From positions 140,854-204,853 of the forward strand of contig NZ_BQHJ01000014.1 of assembly GCF_021603645.1 (NCBI RefSeq): a stretch of DNA of 64,000 bases, given 5' to 3'. Position numbers and translations under genes: made by a program. This DNA is from Pseudomonas pseudonitroreducens (GTDB lineage Bacteria > Pseudomonadota > Gammaproteobacteria > Pseudomonadales > Pseudomonadaceae). This document shows positions 35,936 through 45,748 of this stretch, in pieces (the stretch's first letter is position 1; each line of letters begins with the position of its first letter). The notes under the pieces were generated by a model. That model ran no database searches. It had not been told where the DNA came from and saw nothing but the letters and a program-made list of their open reading frames with translations.

Positions 35936-36580
35936 ATGAACACCGCTGCACTGCGTGAGCTGATCCGGAATGCCCACCTGCTCGAATCCCGCCATGGCCA
36001 TCTCGCCCGCCTGATCCAGAGCCAACTGCAAAGCCTGCACAAGAGCATCGCCCTGACCGGCGAGGACCCCAGCGGCACGCTGACGCGCTTCGTCCATGCC
36101 TACATCGAGCAGGTGCCGGATTTCCTCGATGCTGCCAACGCCGTGGCGCGAGCAGCCGGTATCGAGGACCGCATCAAGCCGGTGCTCAAGCTCGCCGAGC
36201 AGTTCTTCCTTACACCGCCTGCGCTGCTCGATGGCCACGATGGCCTGGACGCGCTGCTGGACGAGTCCTACCTCGCCCACCGCCTGGTGGAGGAGGTAAA
36301 TGACCGCTACATCGCCCACTTCAACCAGCCGCTGATCCCGCTGGACACTACCGTGGCCAACCTGGTGGCGCACCAGTTGATCGGCGAACCCTTCGCCAAC
36401 CAGCTGGATGAGGCGGTGCACCACGCGGTCAATGGCATGCTCGACGACAGCACCTTCAGCGCTGAATCCGCTGTCAGCTACCGCGCACGGCTCAACGACC
36501 CGCAGGTGGTCATGGCCTGGCAGCAGTGGCCGTGCCTGTCGCGGCAGTTCGGTGTGGAGCTGGAGCTGGGCCGCGCCTGA
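35936..36580 (+). CDS. Conserved hypothetical protein next to the cox operon
   Basis: A 214-residue, mostly helical soluble protein from the ATG at 35936 behind TTGGAGTTGTC. No signal peptide or membrane segment. Position matches PA0104 of P. aeruginosa, between coxB and the sulphate-type transporter. I recognise no catalytic motif. Confidence 0.8.
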   Translation: MNTAALRELIRNAHLLESRHGHLARLIQSQLQSLHKSIALTGEDPSGTLTRFVHAYIEQVPDFLDAANAVARAAGIEDRIKPVLKLAEQFFLTPPALLDGHDGLDALLDESYLAHRLVEEVNDRYIAHFNQPLIPLDTTVANLVAHQLIGEPFANQLDEAVHHAVNGMLDDSTFSAESAVSYRARLNDPQVVMAWQQWPCLSRQFGVELELGRA

Positions 36581-36583
36581 GGC

Positions 36584-38119
36584 TCAGCCCGGGCTGTGCA
36601 GCGCGCGCAGCCGACCTTCCACGCGGCGGCGCAGGCCGTTGCCTTCGATGGACAGCCGGCAATCGCTGGCTGCGGCGCTGCGGCCCCAGTCTTCGAGCAG
36701 CTCCATGCACGCGTGATCGATGTAGTTCAGGTGCTGCAATGGCACGCGCAGGTGCGTTCCCGGCTTCACCGACTGCAGCGTCCGGGACAGCGCCGGCACC
36801 TTGAGGAAGGTGGCCGCGCCGACCAGACGCAGTTCGGCACCGTTGCCTTCCTCGTCGTAGCGCAGGCTGATCTTCAGCCGTGCGGCCTTGAACACCAGCT
36901 TCAGTAGCGTCAGCGCAAAGCCCAGCAGCACGCCGGTCAACAGATCGGTGGCGACGATCGCCAGTGCGGTCGCCGCATGCACCAGCATCGGCATGCGTCC
37001 ATAGCGGCCCAACGAGCGCAGCGCCTTCAGGTCCACCAGCTTGATGCCGGTGTAGACCAGCACACCCGCCAGGCTGGCAATGGGTATCTGCCGCAGCAGC
37101 CCGCCCAGCAGCACGACGAAACCCAGTAGCCAGAGCCCATGGAAGATCGCCGCGGCGCGGCTGCGCGCGCCCGCCTGCACGTTGGCCGAGCTGCGCACGA
37201 TCACCCCGGTCATCGGCAGCGCGCCGACCAGCCCGCAGAGCATGTTGCCCACGCCCTGGGCGCTCAGCTCGCGGTCCATGTCCGAGCGTGGGCCGTTGTG
37301 CATACGGTCCACGGCGGCGGCCGAGAGCAGCGTCTCGGCGCTGGCGATGAAGGCGACCACCACCGCGGCCAATAGAATGGCCGGGTCGAGCAGAGCGCCA
37401 AGATCGCCGGGGCGAATCCAGTCGATGGCATCGCCAAGGTTCTGCGGCACGCTCACCCGCAGCACGTCGAGTTCCAGGGCGATGCTCGCCAACGTCGCCA
37501 GGCTCACGCCGATCAGGGCGCCGGGCAGCATGCGCAGCCGGCGCGGTTTGAAACGCTCCCACAACGCCATGCAGGCCATGGTGCCGAGCCCGAGCAGCGC
37601 CGCATCGAAACCGCTGGTTTCGGACAGGAGCGCGGCCGGGAACGCCAGCAGGTTATCCAGCCCGGACGCCTGCGGCTTGAGATCGAGCATCACGTGCACC
37701 TGCGACAGCACGATGAGAATGCCGATGCCGGCGAGCATTCCATAGACCACCGCCGGCGAGGTCACGCGGAACCAGCAGCCCAGGCGCAGCCTGCCCGCCA
37801 GCAGCTGCAGCGCGCCGGCCAGCAGCAGGATCGGCCCGAGCATGGCCATGCCGTGGGCGCGCACCAGTTCGAAGACCAGCACCGCAAGCCCCGCCGCCGG
37901 GCCGCTCACCTGCAGCGGCGAGCCGGCGAGAAAGCCGACGACCAGGCCGCCGATGATGCCGGTCACCAGCCCCTTGGCCGGTGGCATGCCCGAGGCGATG
38001 GCGATGCCCATGCATAACGGCAGGGCGACGAGAAACACCACCACCGACGCGAGCAGGTCGCGCGGCAGTGCTTGGCGCAGTTGGGAAAATCCGCATGGAA
38101 CAGAGTGGGAGGCCGACAT
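36584..38119 (-). CDS. SulP-family anion (bicarbonate/sulphate) transporter
   Basis: A 511-residue protein from the ATG at 38119 with about ten to twelve membrane helices (LLASVVVFLVALPLCMGIAI) and a C-terminal STAS-like domain (LKVPALSRTLQSVKPG, then LNYIDHACMELLEDW). SulP proteins carry sulphate, bicarbonate or other anions. The adjacent upstream beta-carbonic anhydrase on the same strand argues for bicarbonate uptake, a pairing seen in many bacteria. Confidence 0.9.
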   Translation of the reverse strand: MSASHSVPCGFSQLRQALPRDLLASVVVFLVALPLCMGIAIASGMPPAKGLVTGIIGGLVVGFLAGSPLQVSGPAAGLAVLVFELVRAHGMAMLGPILLLAGALQLLAGRLRLGCWFRVTSPAVVYGMLAGIGILIVLSQVHVMLDLKPQASGLDNLLAFPAALLSETSGFDAALLGLGTMACMALWERFKPRRLRMLPGALIGVSLATLASIALELDVLRVSVPQNLGDAIDWIRPGDLGALLDPAILLAAVVVAFIASAETLLSAAAVDRMHNGPRSDMDRELSAQGVGNMLCGLVGALPMTGVIVRSSANVQAGARSRAAAIFHGLWLLGFVVLLGGLLRQIPIASLAGVLVYTGIKLVDLKALRSLGRYGRMPMLVHAATALAIVATDLLTGVLLGFALTLLKLVFKAARLKISLRYDEEGNGAELRLVGAATFLKVPALSRTLQSVKPGTHLRVPLQHLNYIDHACMELLEDWGRSAAASDCRLSIEGNGLRRRVEGRLRALHSPG

Positions 38120-38316
38120 GGCGCTGTTCTCCTTCGAGCATTTTTCGGGCGCGCGAAAGCCCACGACGCCGGTCTCGACCGCATCGACACGCGCAATTCA
38201 AAGGGATGGCGAACGCAGTGGCTGCGTACGCCTCAGGCAGGGATCAAGGCAGAAGCGGGGCGCGGCGTTTGTTCTGCTGGGCCGCCGCGCCCCGGGTGCG
38301 TGCTGGTATCAGCCGC

Positions 38317-39033
38317 TTATTGCGGGGAATAGCGCGGGCGTGGGGTGGCGCTGGGCGTCGGGCCTTCGCCGTCGAGGGCGCGGAAGCGGCCTTCCTGGGC
38401 ATCGTAGGCCTTGATGGCGCTGGTCTCGATGTCATACACCCAGCCGTGGATGAACAGCTGGCCGGAGGCCAGGCGCGCTGCTACTGAGGGGTGCGTCTTC
38501 AGGTGATCGAGCTGGGCCACCACGTTCTCCTCGGTGAGCACGCCCAGGTGTTCCTGGGTCGCGCAACCGCAGGTCTGCGCGACCACGGTGCGGGCCACTT
38601 CGGCATGGCGCAGCCAGGCTTTCACCGTCGGCATGCCTTCCAGTGTTTGCGGCGCCAGCACCGCCTTCATCGCGCCACAGTCGGAGTGACCGCAGACGAT
38701 GATGTGCTGCACGCCCAGGGCCATCACCGCGAATTCGATGGCGGTGGATACGCCACCGTTCATCTGGCCGTAGGGTGGTACGACGTTGCCGACGTTGCGG
38801 GTAACGAACAGGTCGCCCGGCGAGCTCTGGGTGATCAGCTCAGGGACGATGCGCGAATCGGCGCAGGTAATGAACATGGCGCGCGGGTTTTGCGCATGGG
38901 CCAGCTTCTTGAACAGCTCTTCCTGTTGCGGGAAGACGTCGTGACGGAACTGACGGAAACCCTCGACGATATGGCGAAGCGCCTCGTCGGCAGATTCGTG
39001 GGCGTGATCCTCACCGTGCGTTTTGTCGTTCAT
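38317..39033 (-). CDS. Beta-carbonic anhydrase
   Basis: A 238-residue beta-class enzyme. Zinc ligands and the catalytic dyad are visible in MFITCADSRIVPELI and IIVCGHSDCGAMKAVL. It interconverts CO2 and bicarbonate in the cytoplasm. It lies 197 bp upstream of the SulP transporter in the same direction; position matches PA0102 (psCA1) of P. aeruginosa. Confidence 0.95.
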   Translation of the reverse strand: MNDKTHGEDHAHESADEALRHIVEGFRQFRHDVFPQQEELFKKLAHAQNPRAMFITCADSRIVPELITQSSPGDLFVTRNVGNVVPPYGQMNGGVSTAIEFAVMALGVQHIIVCGHSDCGAMKAVLAPQTLEGMPTVKAWLRHAEVARTVVAQTCGCATQEHLGVLTEENVVAQLDHLKTHPSVAARLASGQLFIHGWVYDIETSAIKAYDAQEGRFRALDGEGPTPSATPRPRYSPQ

Positions 39034-39435
39034 GTATCAGCCTCGAAGAATGACGAAGAATTTTCCCACGTCAGCCGACGCTCTCCCTGGGGAGAAAAGG
39101 CACAGGCGTGGGAAAAAATCTGTCGTGACCGGTAAGTCACTTTGTGCTCAAACCCTAGGTCAGGAAGATTAAACCAAAATTAAAAAATCGCTCTGGAATG
39201 AGCTTTTGCATGATGTTTCGCCGATATTTCACGATGATATCGGCAAGCTATCATGGCGATGAAATGTCACACTGCAACTGTGATGATGGCGATGTTCTGC
39301 TTTTGGGCAATATGCCATTATCCGCTGCGATTTCTGTCAGACCCGGACCACCGGGCCTCTTGCTTGGTCAGGATGACGAGCGTGGCGCACGACGCCGGAC
39401 CCTTCCCTACCCCCCCAGGAAACAAGGATGTGACC
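39034..39435. other. Intergenic region between carbonic anhydrase and the TerB-like gene
   Basis: About 400 bp that must contain two divergent promoters. It is locally A/T-rich at 39165-39260 (TTAAACCAAAATTAAAAAAT style). The open frame of the right-hand gene extends through it but codon pattern and the ribosome-binding site support the later start. No other feature is supported. Confidence 0.4.
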
Positions 39436-40443
39436 ATGCAAGACATCTACAAGATGGCTGGCCATGCGGCCGCGAGCGCGGTGCAGACGGTCAGCGGCGG
39501 CGAGCTGCTGATGCCGATGTTCCACTGCCTGGAGCCGGACGGCCGGCTCAAGATGGTGGTGCTGATGGCGGACACCGGCGAGGAAGCCATGCAGGCGGGC
39601 CAGCGCATGTACCAGGAAAACACCCAGCAGGCCCAGGGTGCGGTATGGATCGTCGATGGCTTTGTGACCCACAAGGAGGTTGGCAAGGTCGACGCACTGA
39701 TTCTGAACATTGTTTCCTACGCCGAACCGCGCCGTGAGATGCAACTGGCTGTTCCCTATCGCCATGCCCACAGCCACGAAGGCTTTGCCGTGTTCAAGCC
39801 GAAACTGCTGGGCGTGACCGGTATCGCCCAGGACGAGCTGCAAGCGCTGATCGATGCCTTCTATGAAGGGCGTGACGGAAATGCCGAAGGCCGGGCGATC
39901 TGGAAGGAGCACCAGCAGGACCAGATCACCGGCATGACCGGCTTCGCCGGGTTCTCCGGCGAGGACTGGAAGCACCTGCGCGAGGCGCCTGTGGCGATCT
40001 TTTGCATGGTCGCCAGCGCCGACGGCGAGATCGACGCCAAGGAGGCCCAAGCCTTCGGCAAGCTGTTCAAGGAATCCGGCAAATACCCCAGCGTGCTGAT
40101 GCAGCGCGTGATGACCGAGCTCAGCCCGGATACGCCCAGCGGCCGTGCGGTGCTGATGGACTTCCTGCAGCGTTTCTCCGACCCCGAGTTCAACCGCCTG
40201 CAGTACCTGGTCGACGTCAATCGACTGCTGGGGCAGCAGGTCAGCGACGCTGACGCGGCGGCCTTCAAGGCGGACCTGCTGGCGCTGGGCAAGGCCGTGG
40301 CGGAGTCCTCCGGCGGCTTTTTCGGCTTCGGCAGCAAGGTCAGCAAGGAGGAAAAGAACGTGCTGGTGGTCATCGAAAGATTGCTCAACTCGCCGCTGCA
40401 GCTCGCCCAGATGATGGCGGACCTGGTGGCTCCCGACCGCTGA
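39436..40443 (+). CDS. Hypothetical protein with C-terminal TerB-like domain
   Basis: A 335-residue protein from the ATG at 39436. The N-terminal 130 residues contain many methionines and acidic residues but no recognised domain. The second half has AIFCMVASADGEIDAKEAQA followed by a further helix bundle, the metal-binding pattern of TerB-like domains found in tellurite-resistance and stress proteins. No membrane segments. The function is unknown. Confidence 0.7.
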   Translation: MQDIYKMAGHAAASAVQTVSGGELLMPMFHCLEPDGRLKMVVLMADTGEEAMQAGQRMYQENTQQAQGAVWIVDGFVTHKEVGKVDALILNIVSYAEPRREMQLAVPYRHAHSHEGFAVFKPKLLGVTGIAQDELQALIDAFYEGRDGNAEGRAIWKEHQQDQITGMTGFAGFSGEDWKHLREAPVAIFCMVASADGEIDAKEAQAFGKLFKESGKYPSVLMQRVMTELSPDTPSGRAVLMDFLQRFSDPEFNRLQYLVDVNRLLGQQVSDADAAAFKADLLALGKAVAESSGGFFGFGSKVSKEEKNVLVVIERLLNSPLQLAQMMADLVAPDR

Positions 40444-40444
40444 T

Positions 40445-41287
40445 TCAGAACAGGCTCATCTGGCTGCGCGGCGGGGCGAACGCCGTGCAGTCCAGGCCGA
40501 AGCTGCCGCGCCGGCCCAGCCCCAGGCGGCGCATGGCGACCTCGAAGCGCTTGGCCAGCAGATCGGCGAATGGGCCTTCGCCGCGAAAGCGGTGACCGAA
40601 GCGGCTGTCGTAGATTTCCCCGCCGCGCAGCTGGCGGATCAGGCTCATCACATGGCTGGCGCGCTGCGGGTAGTGTGCCGCCAGCCATTCCTCGAACAGC
40701 GGGCCAACCTCGCGCGGCAGGCGCAGCATCATGTAGCTGGCGCTCTGGGCGCCGGCGTCATGGGCGGCTTCGAGCAAGGCCTCCAGCTCGCGGTCGTTGA
40801 TCATCGGGATCATCGGCGAACACAGCACTCCGACCGGAATGCCCTGTTCGCGCATCACCCGGATCGCCCGCAGGCGCGCGGAGGGCGCGGCGGCCCGCGG
40901 CTCGAGGATGCGCTTGAGCTCATCGTCCAGCGTGGTCAGGCTGATCATCACGGCGACCAGATTCTGTCTCGCCAGCTCCGCCAGCAGGTCGAGGTCGCGC
41001 AGGATCAGCGAGCCCTTGGTGACGATGGTGACCGGGTGGCGGAAGCGCAGCAGCACTTCGAGGATCTGCCGGGTCAGGCGCTGCTGGCGCTCGATGGGCT
41101 GGTAGGGATCGGTGTTGGCGCCCAGGTTGATCGGCGCGCAGACGTAGCCCTTGCGGCTCAACTCTTCTTCCAGCACTTCGGCGGCGTTGGTCTTGGCGAT
41201 CAGCTTCGTCTCGAAATCCAGCCCTGGCGACAGGTCCCAGTACGCATGGCTGGGCCGCGCGTAGCAGTAGATGCAGCCCGTGCTTAT
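40445..41287 (-). pseudogene. PA0069-type radical SAM protein, N-terminally truncated
   Basis: The frame reads GCIYCYARPSHAYWDLSPG at its start and then about 260 further residues including FETKLIAKTNAAEVL and ICAPINL-like VCAPINLGANTDPY, as in PA0069-family radical SAM proteins. Normally the iron-sulfur motif is CEHGCIYC. Here the sequence changes character at about 41285, just upstream of GCIYC, so the first cysteine and everything before it are lost, and an in-frame stop follows. The truncation marks the junction with the accessory region. Confidence 0.8.
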
Positions 41288-41295
41288 CCATTAAG

Positions 41296-41580
41296 TCAAC
41301 CCCTAGACACCGATGTGTGAGCCTCGCGTTCGAGACGGCGGCTGGACTGGATGCGATTGAGATAGCCGTAGATGTAGATCTTCAGCAGGTCGGCAGGATG
41401 GTAAGCGGGGCGACCTGTTTCAGCCGGGACGACGCCCTCGAAACCCAACTGGCCAAGGTTGAGTTCATCGACGAAAACATCGACCACCCGCACCGGGTTG
41501 GTGTCCGCCACGTAGTCATCCAGGCTCTCGGGAAGCAGCGCGCTTTGGCCTCGATGCTCTCCCTGGATAAAACGCTTCAT
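41296..41580 (-). pseudogene. IS1182-family transposase, N-terminal fragment
   Basis: About 94 residues from the ATG at 41580 (MKRFIQGEHRGQSALLPES, then VRVVDVFVDELNLGQLGFEG and YGYLNRIQSSRRLERE), which is the conserved start of IS1182/IS5-like transposases. The protein stops soon after RLEREA, where intact copies continue for several hundred residues. The element is therefore a remnant at the island edge. Confidence 0.85.
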
Positions 41581-41844
41581 TGGCGCCCCCGCTGATTTCG
41601 AATCCATCAAATCACAGCAAGGTCGATGCCAACGTTTTTACACAGCCTGGGCCACTAGCGGTCGCTCTCATCAACCCTCACACGGCAGCATGTGACAAAG
41701 CCTGTCGACTGTGCGTGAGCCTATTGGCTTTGGAGAGTAGAGCGTGGTTAGCCAAGGTGCCTTGCGAACCTTTATGGGATTGACCTGTATAGTGCCGGAG
41801 CGGAGATTAAGCTCCACCGAACCAATGGTAGTGCGAGAGGGAAG

Positions 41845-43557
41845 ATGCGCCGATTTGAAGCCAAGGACCTAATTGCGCTCGCGACCGCGCCAATGAATCC
41901 AGATGATCATTGGTACGTGGATGCTGAACAAGCCTCGCAGTACCTGGTCGCGAATGCGAATGCTGATGAGATCGTCATCTATGCATCCGCTCCCGCGGTA
42001 TTGATCGTCGGAGCTCTCGTACCAACCGTTAACGTCACACCGGTTGACGGAGGCGCGCTTCAGAATACGTCGCTTTGCACTGATGCAGCTTGGAAGATTC
42101 AAAAGTCTTGGAACGCGGCTGAAGGTTACCGCGTATACCTAGAGCCACCATTTCCGAATGACCGGGTATCAGCCCTCTCTGGCGGCGAGACGCTCGTCAC
42201 AAGGCGATATCTTTCGGGCGTGCACAAAGGTCCGGCTCCAATTGAAGTCAGCCAGAAACTCGTCCACTGCCTGGACATTCACTATATCCCCGAGCGGAAT
42301 GCCTACTGTCGCCTAGACGGCAACGGGGATATCGAGGATGTGATACGGGTTTTGACGCTTCCAATCGATGAGCAGTTGGAAGGTAGAGAAGTCGTAACGA
42401 TCCTTCGCAAAGATCTGGACACATACATGGCAGTCGCGGATCTAGCGCTGGTTATCAAGTTTGACTTCACGCGGACCGTTCGCGGTAGCTTCAGCGGCTG
42501 GAATGACGTAAGCCGCTACCATCGCGATGGGGAGGATCTTTTTTACCATGGCGGTTCAGCCGCTCGTGCCAGCTTCATGCACGGCGCTATGGTTGTGCGC
42601 TCACGAACAACCCTGGCTGAACAGGAAGAGGCGTGGCGCAGGGATTTTGAAGGTGCCCCTGACCGGGAGTATGCAGTTTTCAAAATTTACGACCGCAAAA
42701 ATGATCGCAATGTCGAGACATCCGCTAGCCCGCTTCATATCGTCAGCTACTTCGAGCAAAGCGACCTGCCGTGGCAAATCTCTCCCGCATTCTTTAGGCC
42801 TGAGGTTCTCCAGCGCTTCAAGGCCGACCCAGAAAAATACACGCTCGAAGACCGAAGCATCTCCTGCCGCGGAGCTTGGCACATCAAGTCATACGACATA
42901 AATGAGGCAGGCCAAGTCCACGTTTACATCGGCGACCTCGCCAAGCTTCCTATTGCAGAGCAAAACTACTGGAAGGCATTCAACGAATGGCCGAAGTCAT
43001 CCATCTCGGCACGAGCCCATCGGACGGATATAGAGGGGCAGTGGTGTACGACCTACGACCCCTTAAATTCTTTAAGAAATAAGGTGAGAGCACTGGATAA
43101 GGCCTGCCCGGAATGGTGGAACCGGAGAGGCGATGCACTGATGGATAGCGTACTGGCCCCGGCTACCGACTCCCCGAAAGAATGGGGAGATGAAATATTG
43201 GCGCTCGACCAATTGCTGGTGGAGGGCTTCCTGGATAAGCCTCTGCGAAAGATCGCCCAAGAAAAAGGGCGAGAAATAGAGCCTGTGTGGCGCTCGCTGA
43301 AGCTTCTTCATGAAATTCTGCTTGGAAGCACTCTGAGTGAGGAGGCTGCCAAACAACTGCTGGCTCCTATGAAAAAGCTCCATGAGCTTCGCAATGAGAT
43401 CCGAGGACACGCGACCCATGAGAAAAAGGAGGTCGCAATTCGCGAGGCCCGTACTACCCACGGTAATTTTCGAGCTCATTTTTTCCATCTTGCAGAAGGC
43501 TGCGACCAGGCTCTCATCGGCGTGCTAAAGGCACTCGAGTTCGAAATGGAAGATTAG
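41845..43557 (+). CDS. Large uncharacterised protein with a HEPN-like C-terminal end
   Basis: A 570-residue soluble protein from an ATG behind AGAGGGAAG. I recognise no family over most of its length. The last 100 residues are helical and contain ELRNEIRGHATHEKKE, in which R516 and H522 form the Rx5H pattern of HEPN ribonuclease domains, with the usual Asn after Arg. Base composition is lower in G and C than the core genes. It is followed 102 bp later by a DUF5677 gene and then by a CBASS operon, so a role in phage defence is inferred. Confidence 0.65.
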   Translation: MRRFEAKDLIALATAPMNPDDHWYVDAEQASQYLVANANADEIVIYASAPAVLIVGALVPTVNVTPVDGGALQNTSLCTDAAWKIQKSWNAAEGYRVYLEPPFPNDRVSALSGGETLVTRRYLSGVHKGPAPIEVSQKLVHCLDIHYIPERNAYCRLDGNGDIEDVIRVLTLPIDEQLEGREVVTILRKDLDTYMAVADLALVIKFDFTRTVRGSFSGWNDVSRYHRDGEDLFYHGGSAARASFMHGAMVVRSRTTLAEQEEAWRRDFEGAPDREYAVFKIYDRKNDRNVETSASPLHIVSYFEQSDLPWQISPAFFRPEVLQRFKADPEKYTLEDRSISCRGAWHIKSYDINEAGQVHVYIGDLAKLPIAEQNYWKAFNEWPKSSISARAHRTDIEGQWCTTYDPLNSLRNKVRALDKACPEWWNRRGDALMDSVLAPATDSPKEWGDEILALDQLLVEGFLDKPLRKIAQEKGREIEPVWRSLKLLHEILLGSTLSEEAAKQLLAPMKKLHELRNEIRGHATHEKKEVAIREARTTHGNFRAHFFHLAEGCDQALIGVLKALEFEMED

Positions 43558-43659
43558 AAAACCGAGTTCTGACCCGCCCCAGCTGTAGGCATGCTTCGTC
43601 TCACAATCGTCACCCGCAACGTTGCGAGAGCCAACCAGACCCGAGAGTAGGAACGGCAA

Positions 43660-45183
43660 ATGACCAAGAAAAAGAAGAAGAGTCGTTCAGGCAAGATCAC
43701 GACACCGCTCGCCGGCCACAAAAGGGTCGGTAAAGCTCTCGTGCCCCCAATGCTGCAGCTAGAGGGGGTGAGCTTTTCATCTTGGGTCAATGACCGTCTA
43801 CCCGAGATGCTATGGGCCAGCCTCGTGATCACAGTCATCCCCAGGGATCAGGCGCTTGAGGCATTCCGTGACATTGCCGCGTTAGGTCTTCGCTATCGCA
43901 AAGACGAACGGGAGCAGGCGACAGGTTGGACGCTGAGACACACCCATCTTCCCGCTCAACCGCGTGAGCTTTTTGAAGCGCTCGTTGGCCGAGTATTGCG
44001 GTGCCACGCAGGTGCTCAGGCCCTACGCCCCCTACTCCTTCTGGAAAACCTTCCAGGTATTACCTGGTGGAAAGCTGCACTTGGTAGCGAACCAATCGAA
44101 GATGACTGGCAGACACTTGGGCAGGCTGTTCAAAAGACCTTCGACCACCAGTCTCAAGAAGCAACAGACGTTCGCTGGGTCAGCATTCTGTTCAAAATCG
44201 CCTTGGGAGAAATGCTGTTCCCCGCAGGTTTTGAGGAGCACCTTCTAGAGATTGTTGAGTATCCAAATCGCGGAGATATGAGGAGCGTTCGCCCCTCTAT
44301 CAGGGCCATGGAGATGACGTTCACTCATCTGGGTCAAAGCTCATGGTCTGAGTCATTTTGGACCGACATGCTGCAACAAACGGGTTGCACTCCTGCTCCG
44401 TTGCTGCCCAGAGAAAAGCCCTCAAATGATCTTCAGGCTGTCCGGCTGGGGCTCGTTGAGGTCCGGAAAGCTTTACTTGAACACTGGTTTACAACTCTAA
44501 GCACTTCTGGGATAGACCCTAAGCAGGACGGCGTCTTTGGTTTCGGCTTTTTCGCGCTGTCCTGTTTTGCGGAAATGAGTTCAGGCCCATTGAACGAAGG
44601 CATTGCCGGCAGGCTCCTGCTTCGTGCGCTTACAGAGTGCAGGATTTCGTTGGCATTTTTGGTTCGGTGCGGCGATGACGCCATGTGGAAGAAGTTCCGA
44701 TCCTATGGCGCCGGCCAGGCAAAGCTCGCATTGCTCAAGCACGAGGAGATGACAGGCGAAAGGCCTCGATTCGTAACCCTGGAAACCCTGGAACGCCTGG
44801 CGAATGAAGACTACTTCCAAGAATACGTCGAGATCGATCTAGGCCATTGGTGTGGCAAAGATCTTCGAAAACTGGCAGAGGAGTCAGGCACCAAGGAAGA
44901 TTATGACCGGTACTACGGCTGGGCTTCAGGCTTCGTTCATGGACAGTGGGGCGCCATGCGAGACAGCAACTTCACTCACTGCCTGAATCCGTTGCACCGT
45001 TTCCATCGTGTTCCACTACCTTTCCATCGGAAGCTCGAACCAACGCTTGATGACGGATTGCAATTGGTCAACTCCATCCTCGACGACGTTAGCACTGCGT
45101 ATCCTGGCTTCAATGCTCGTATCAAGATCAGTTCTGACTCTATGGAGCGGCAAGAGGATGCTGCGACAGTAGAGCCTACGTAG
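43660..45183 (+). CDS. DUF5677-type protein in a defence island
   Basis: A 507-residue soluble protein with a basic lysine-rich N-terminus (TKKKKKSRSGK). The second half has the DUF5677 layout: ALTECRISLAFLVRCGDDAM with KKFRSYGAGQAKLALLKHEE, then YYGWASGFVHGQWGAMRDSN. DUF5677 proteins are helical, HEPN-like and of unknown function, and several lie in defence islands. It follows the HEPN-like gene in the same direction with its own AGGAAC site. A two-gene unit is plausible. Confidence 0.65.
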   Translation: MTKKKKKSRSGKITTPLAGHKRVGKALVPPMLQLEGVSFSSWVNDRLPEMLWASLVITVIPRDQALEAFRDIAALGLRYRKDEREQATGWTLRHTHLPAQPRELFEALVGRVLRCHAGAQALRPLLLLENLPGITWWKAALGSEPIEDDWQTLGQAVQKTFDHQSQEATDVRWVSILFKIALGEMLFPAGFEEHLLEIVEYPNRGDMRSVRPSIRAMEMTFTHLGQSSWSESFWTDMLQQTGCTPAPLLPREKPSNDLQAVRLGLVEVRKALLEHWFTTLSTSGIDPKQDGVFGFGFFALSCFAEMSSGPLNEGIAGRLLLRALTECRISLAFLVRCGDDAMWKKFRSYGAGQAKLALLKHEEMTGERPRFVTLETLERLANEDYFQEYVEIDLGHWCGKDLRKLAEESGTKEDYDRYYGWASGFVHGQWGAMRDSNFTHCLNPLHRFHRVPLPFHRKLEPTLDDGLQLVNSILDDVSTAYPGFNARIKISSDSMERQEDAATVEPT

Positions 45184-45748
45184 CACTAGAAAGGCGAACG
45201 GGCTTTTCTCGCTGGGTAATTGGACAGACTTTCCCGCTCATTTGCATTCGACCTGACCAGTCACTTGCATCGAATTTGACCAGCATGCTTCGTGGCCCTA
45301 TCTGGCACAGAACGCCCAGCCCCTGCTGGAGCTGATTTACCTCAGGGCAATTCACCGCGCTGGTGAGAGAAAACTAGCGGTGTTCTCCAACAGAGCATTT
45401 GGTTAGGACGTCTGCTACTGGCCGGGGGCTGCGAATGACGGAGGTCAGGAGCCGGCCAAATACCACCGTTGAGGCTTTTAGGTATCTAAGAAGGGTGACT
45501 CACCTCGAGGCCATCACTCTCCCTTTCGCGGTCATCACGGCACCTGTCCAGAACTAGTTGCTGAACCGAGCGAAATACTGGAGATGTCTATCAGACGCGT
45601 GTGGTAACAGCTAGCAACCAACGGCTGGTAGCGCCGAAATTTTATTTTAGCCGCTTCGCTTCCCCGACCTTGAATTCCGATTTAGCGACCTCACCTGATC
45701 TCAAAGAGCCAGTACGCATTAGTGGTTCTGATGTTTCTAGGAGGCCTC
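45184..45748. other. Spacer with IS21-like end repeats, upstream of the CBASS operon
   Basis: About 565 bp with no gene. At 45242-45283 two imperfect direct repeats occur, TTGCATTCGACCTGACCAG and TTGCATCGAATTTGACCAG, like the multiple end repeats of IS21-type elements. The A/T-rich part at 45600-45720 should hold the CBASS promoter. I see no regulator gene. Confidence 0.45.

Noticed and set aside
41755-41795. Sigma-70 promoter before the 570-aa gene (TTGCGA and TATAGT)
   Set aside because: The spacer would be 20 bp, too long for a confident call.
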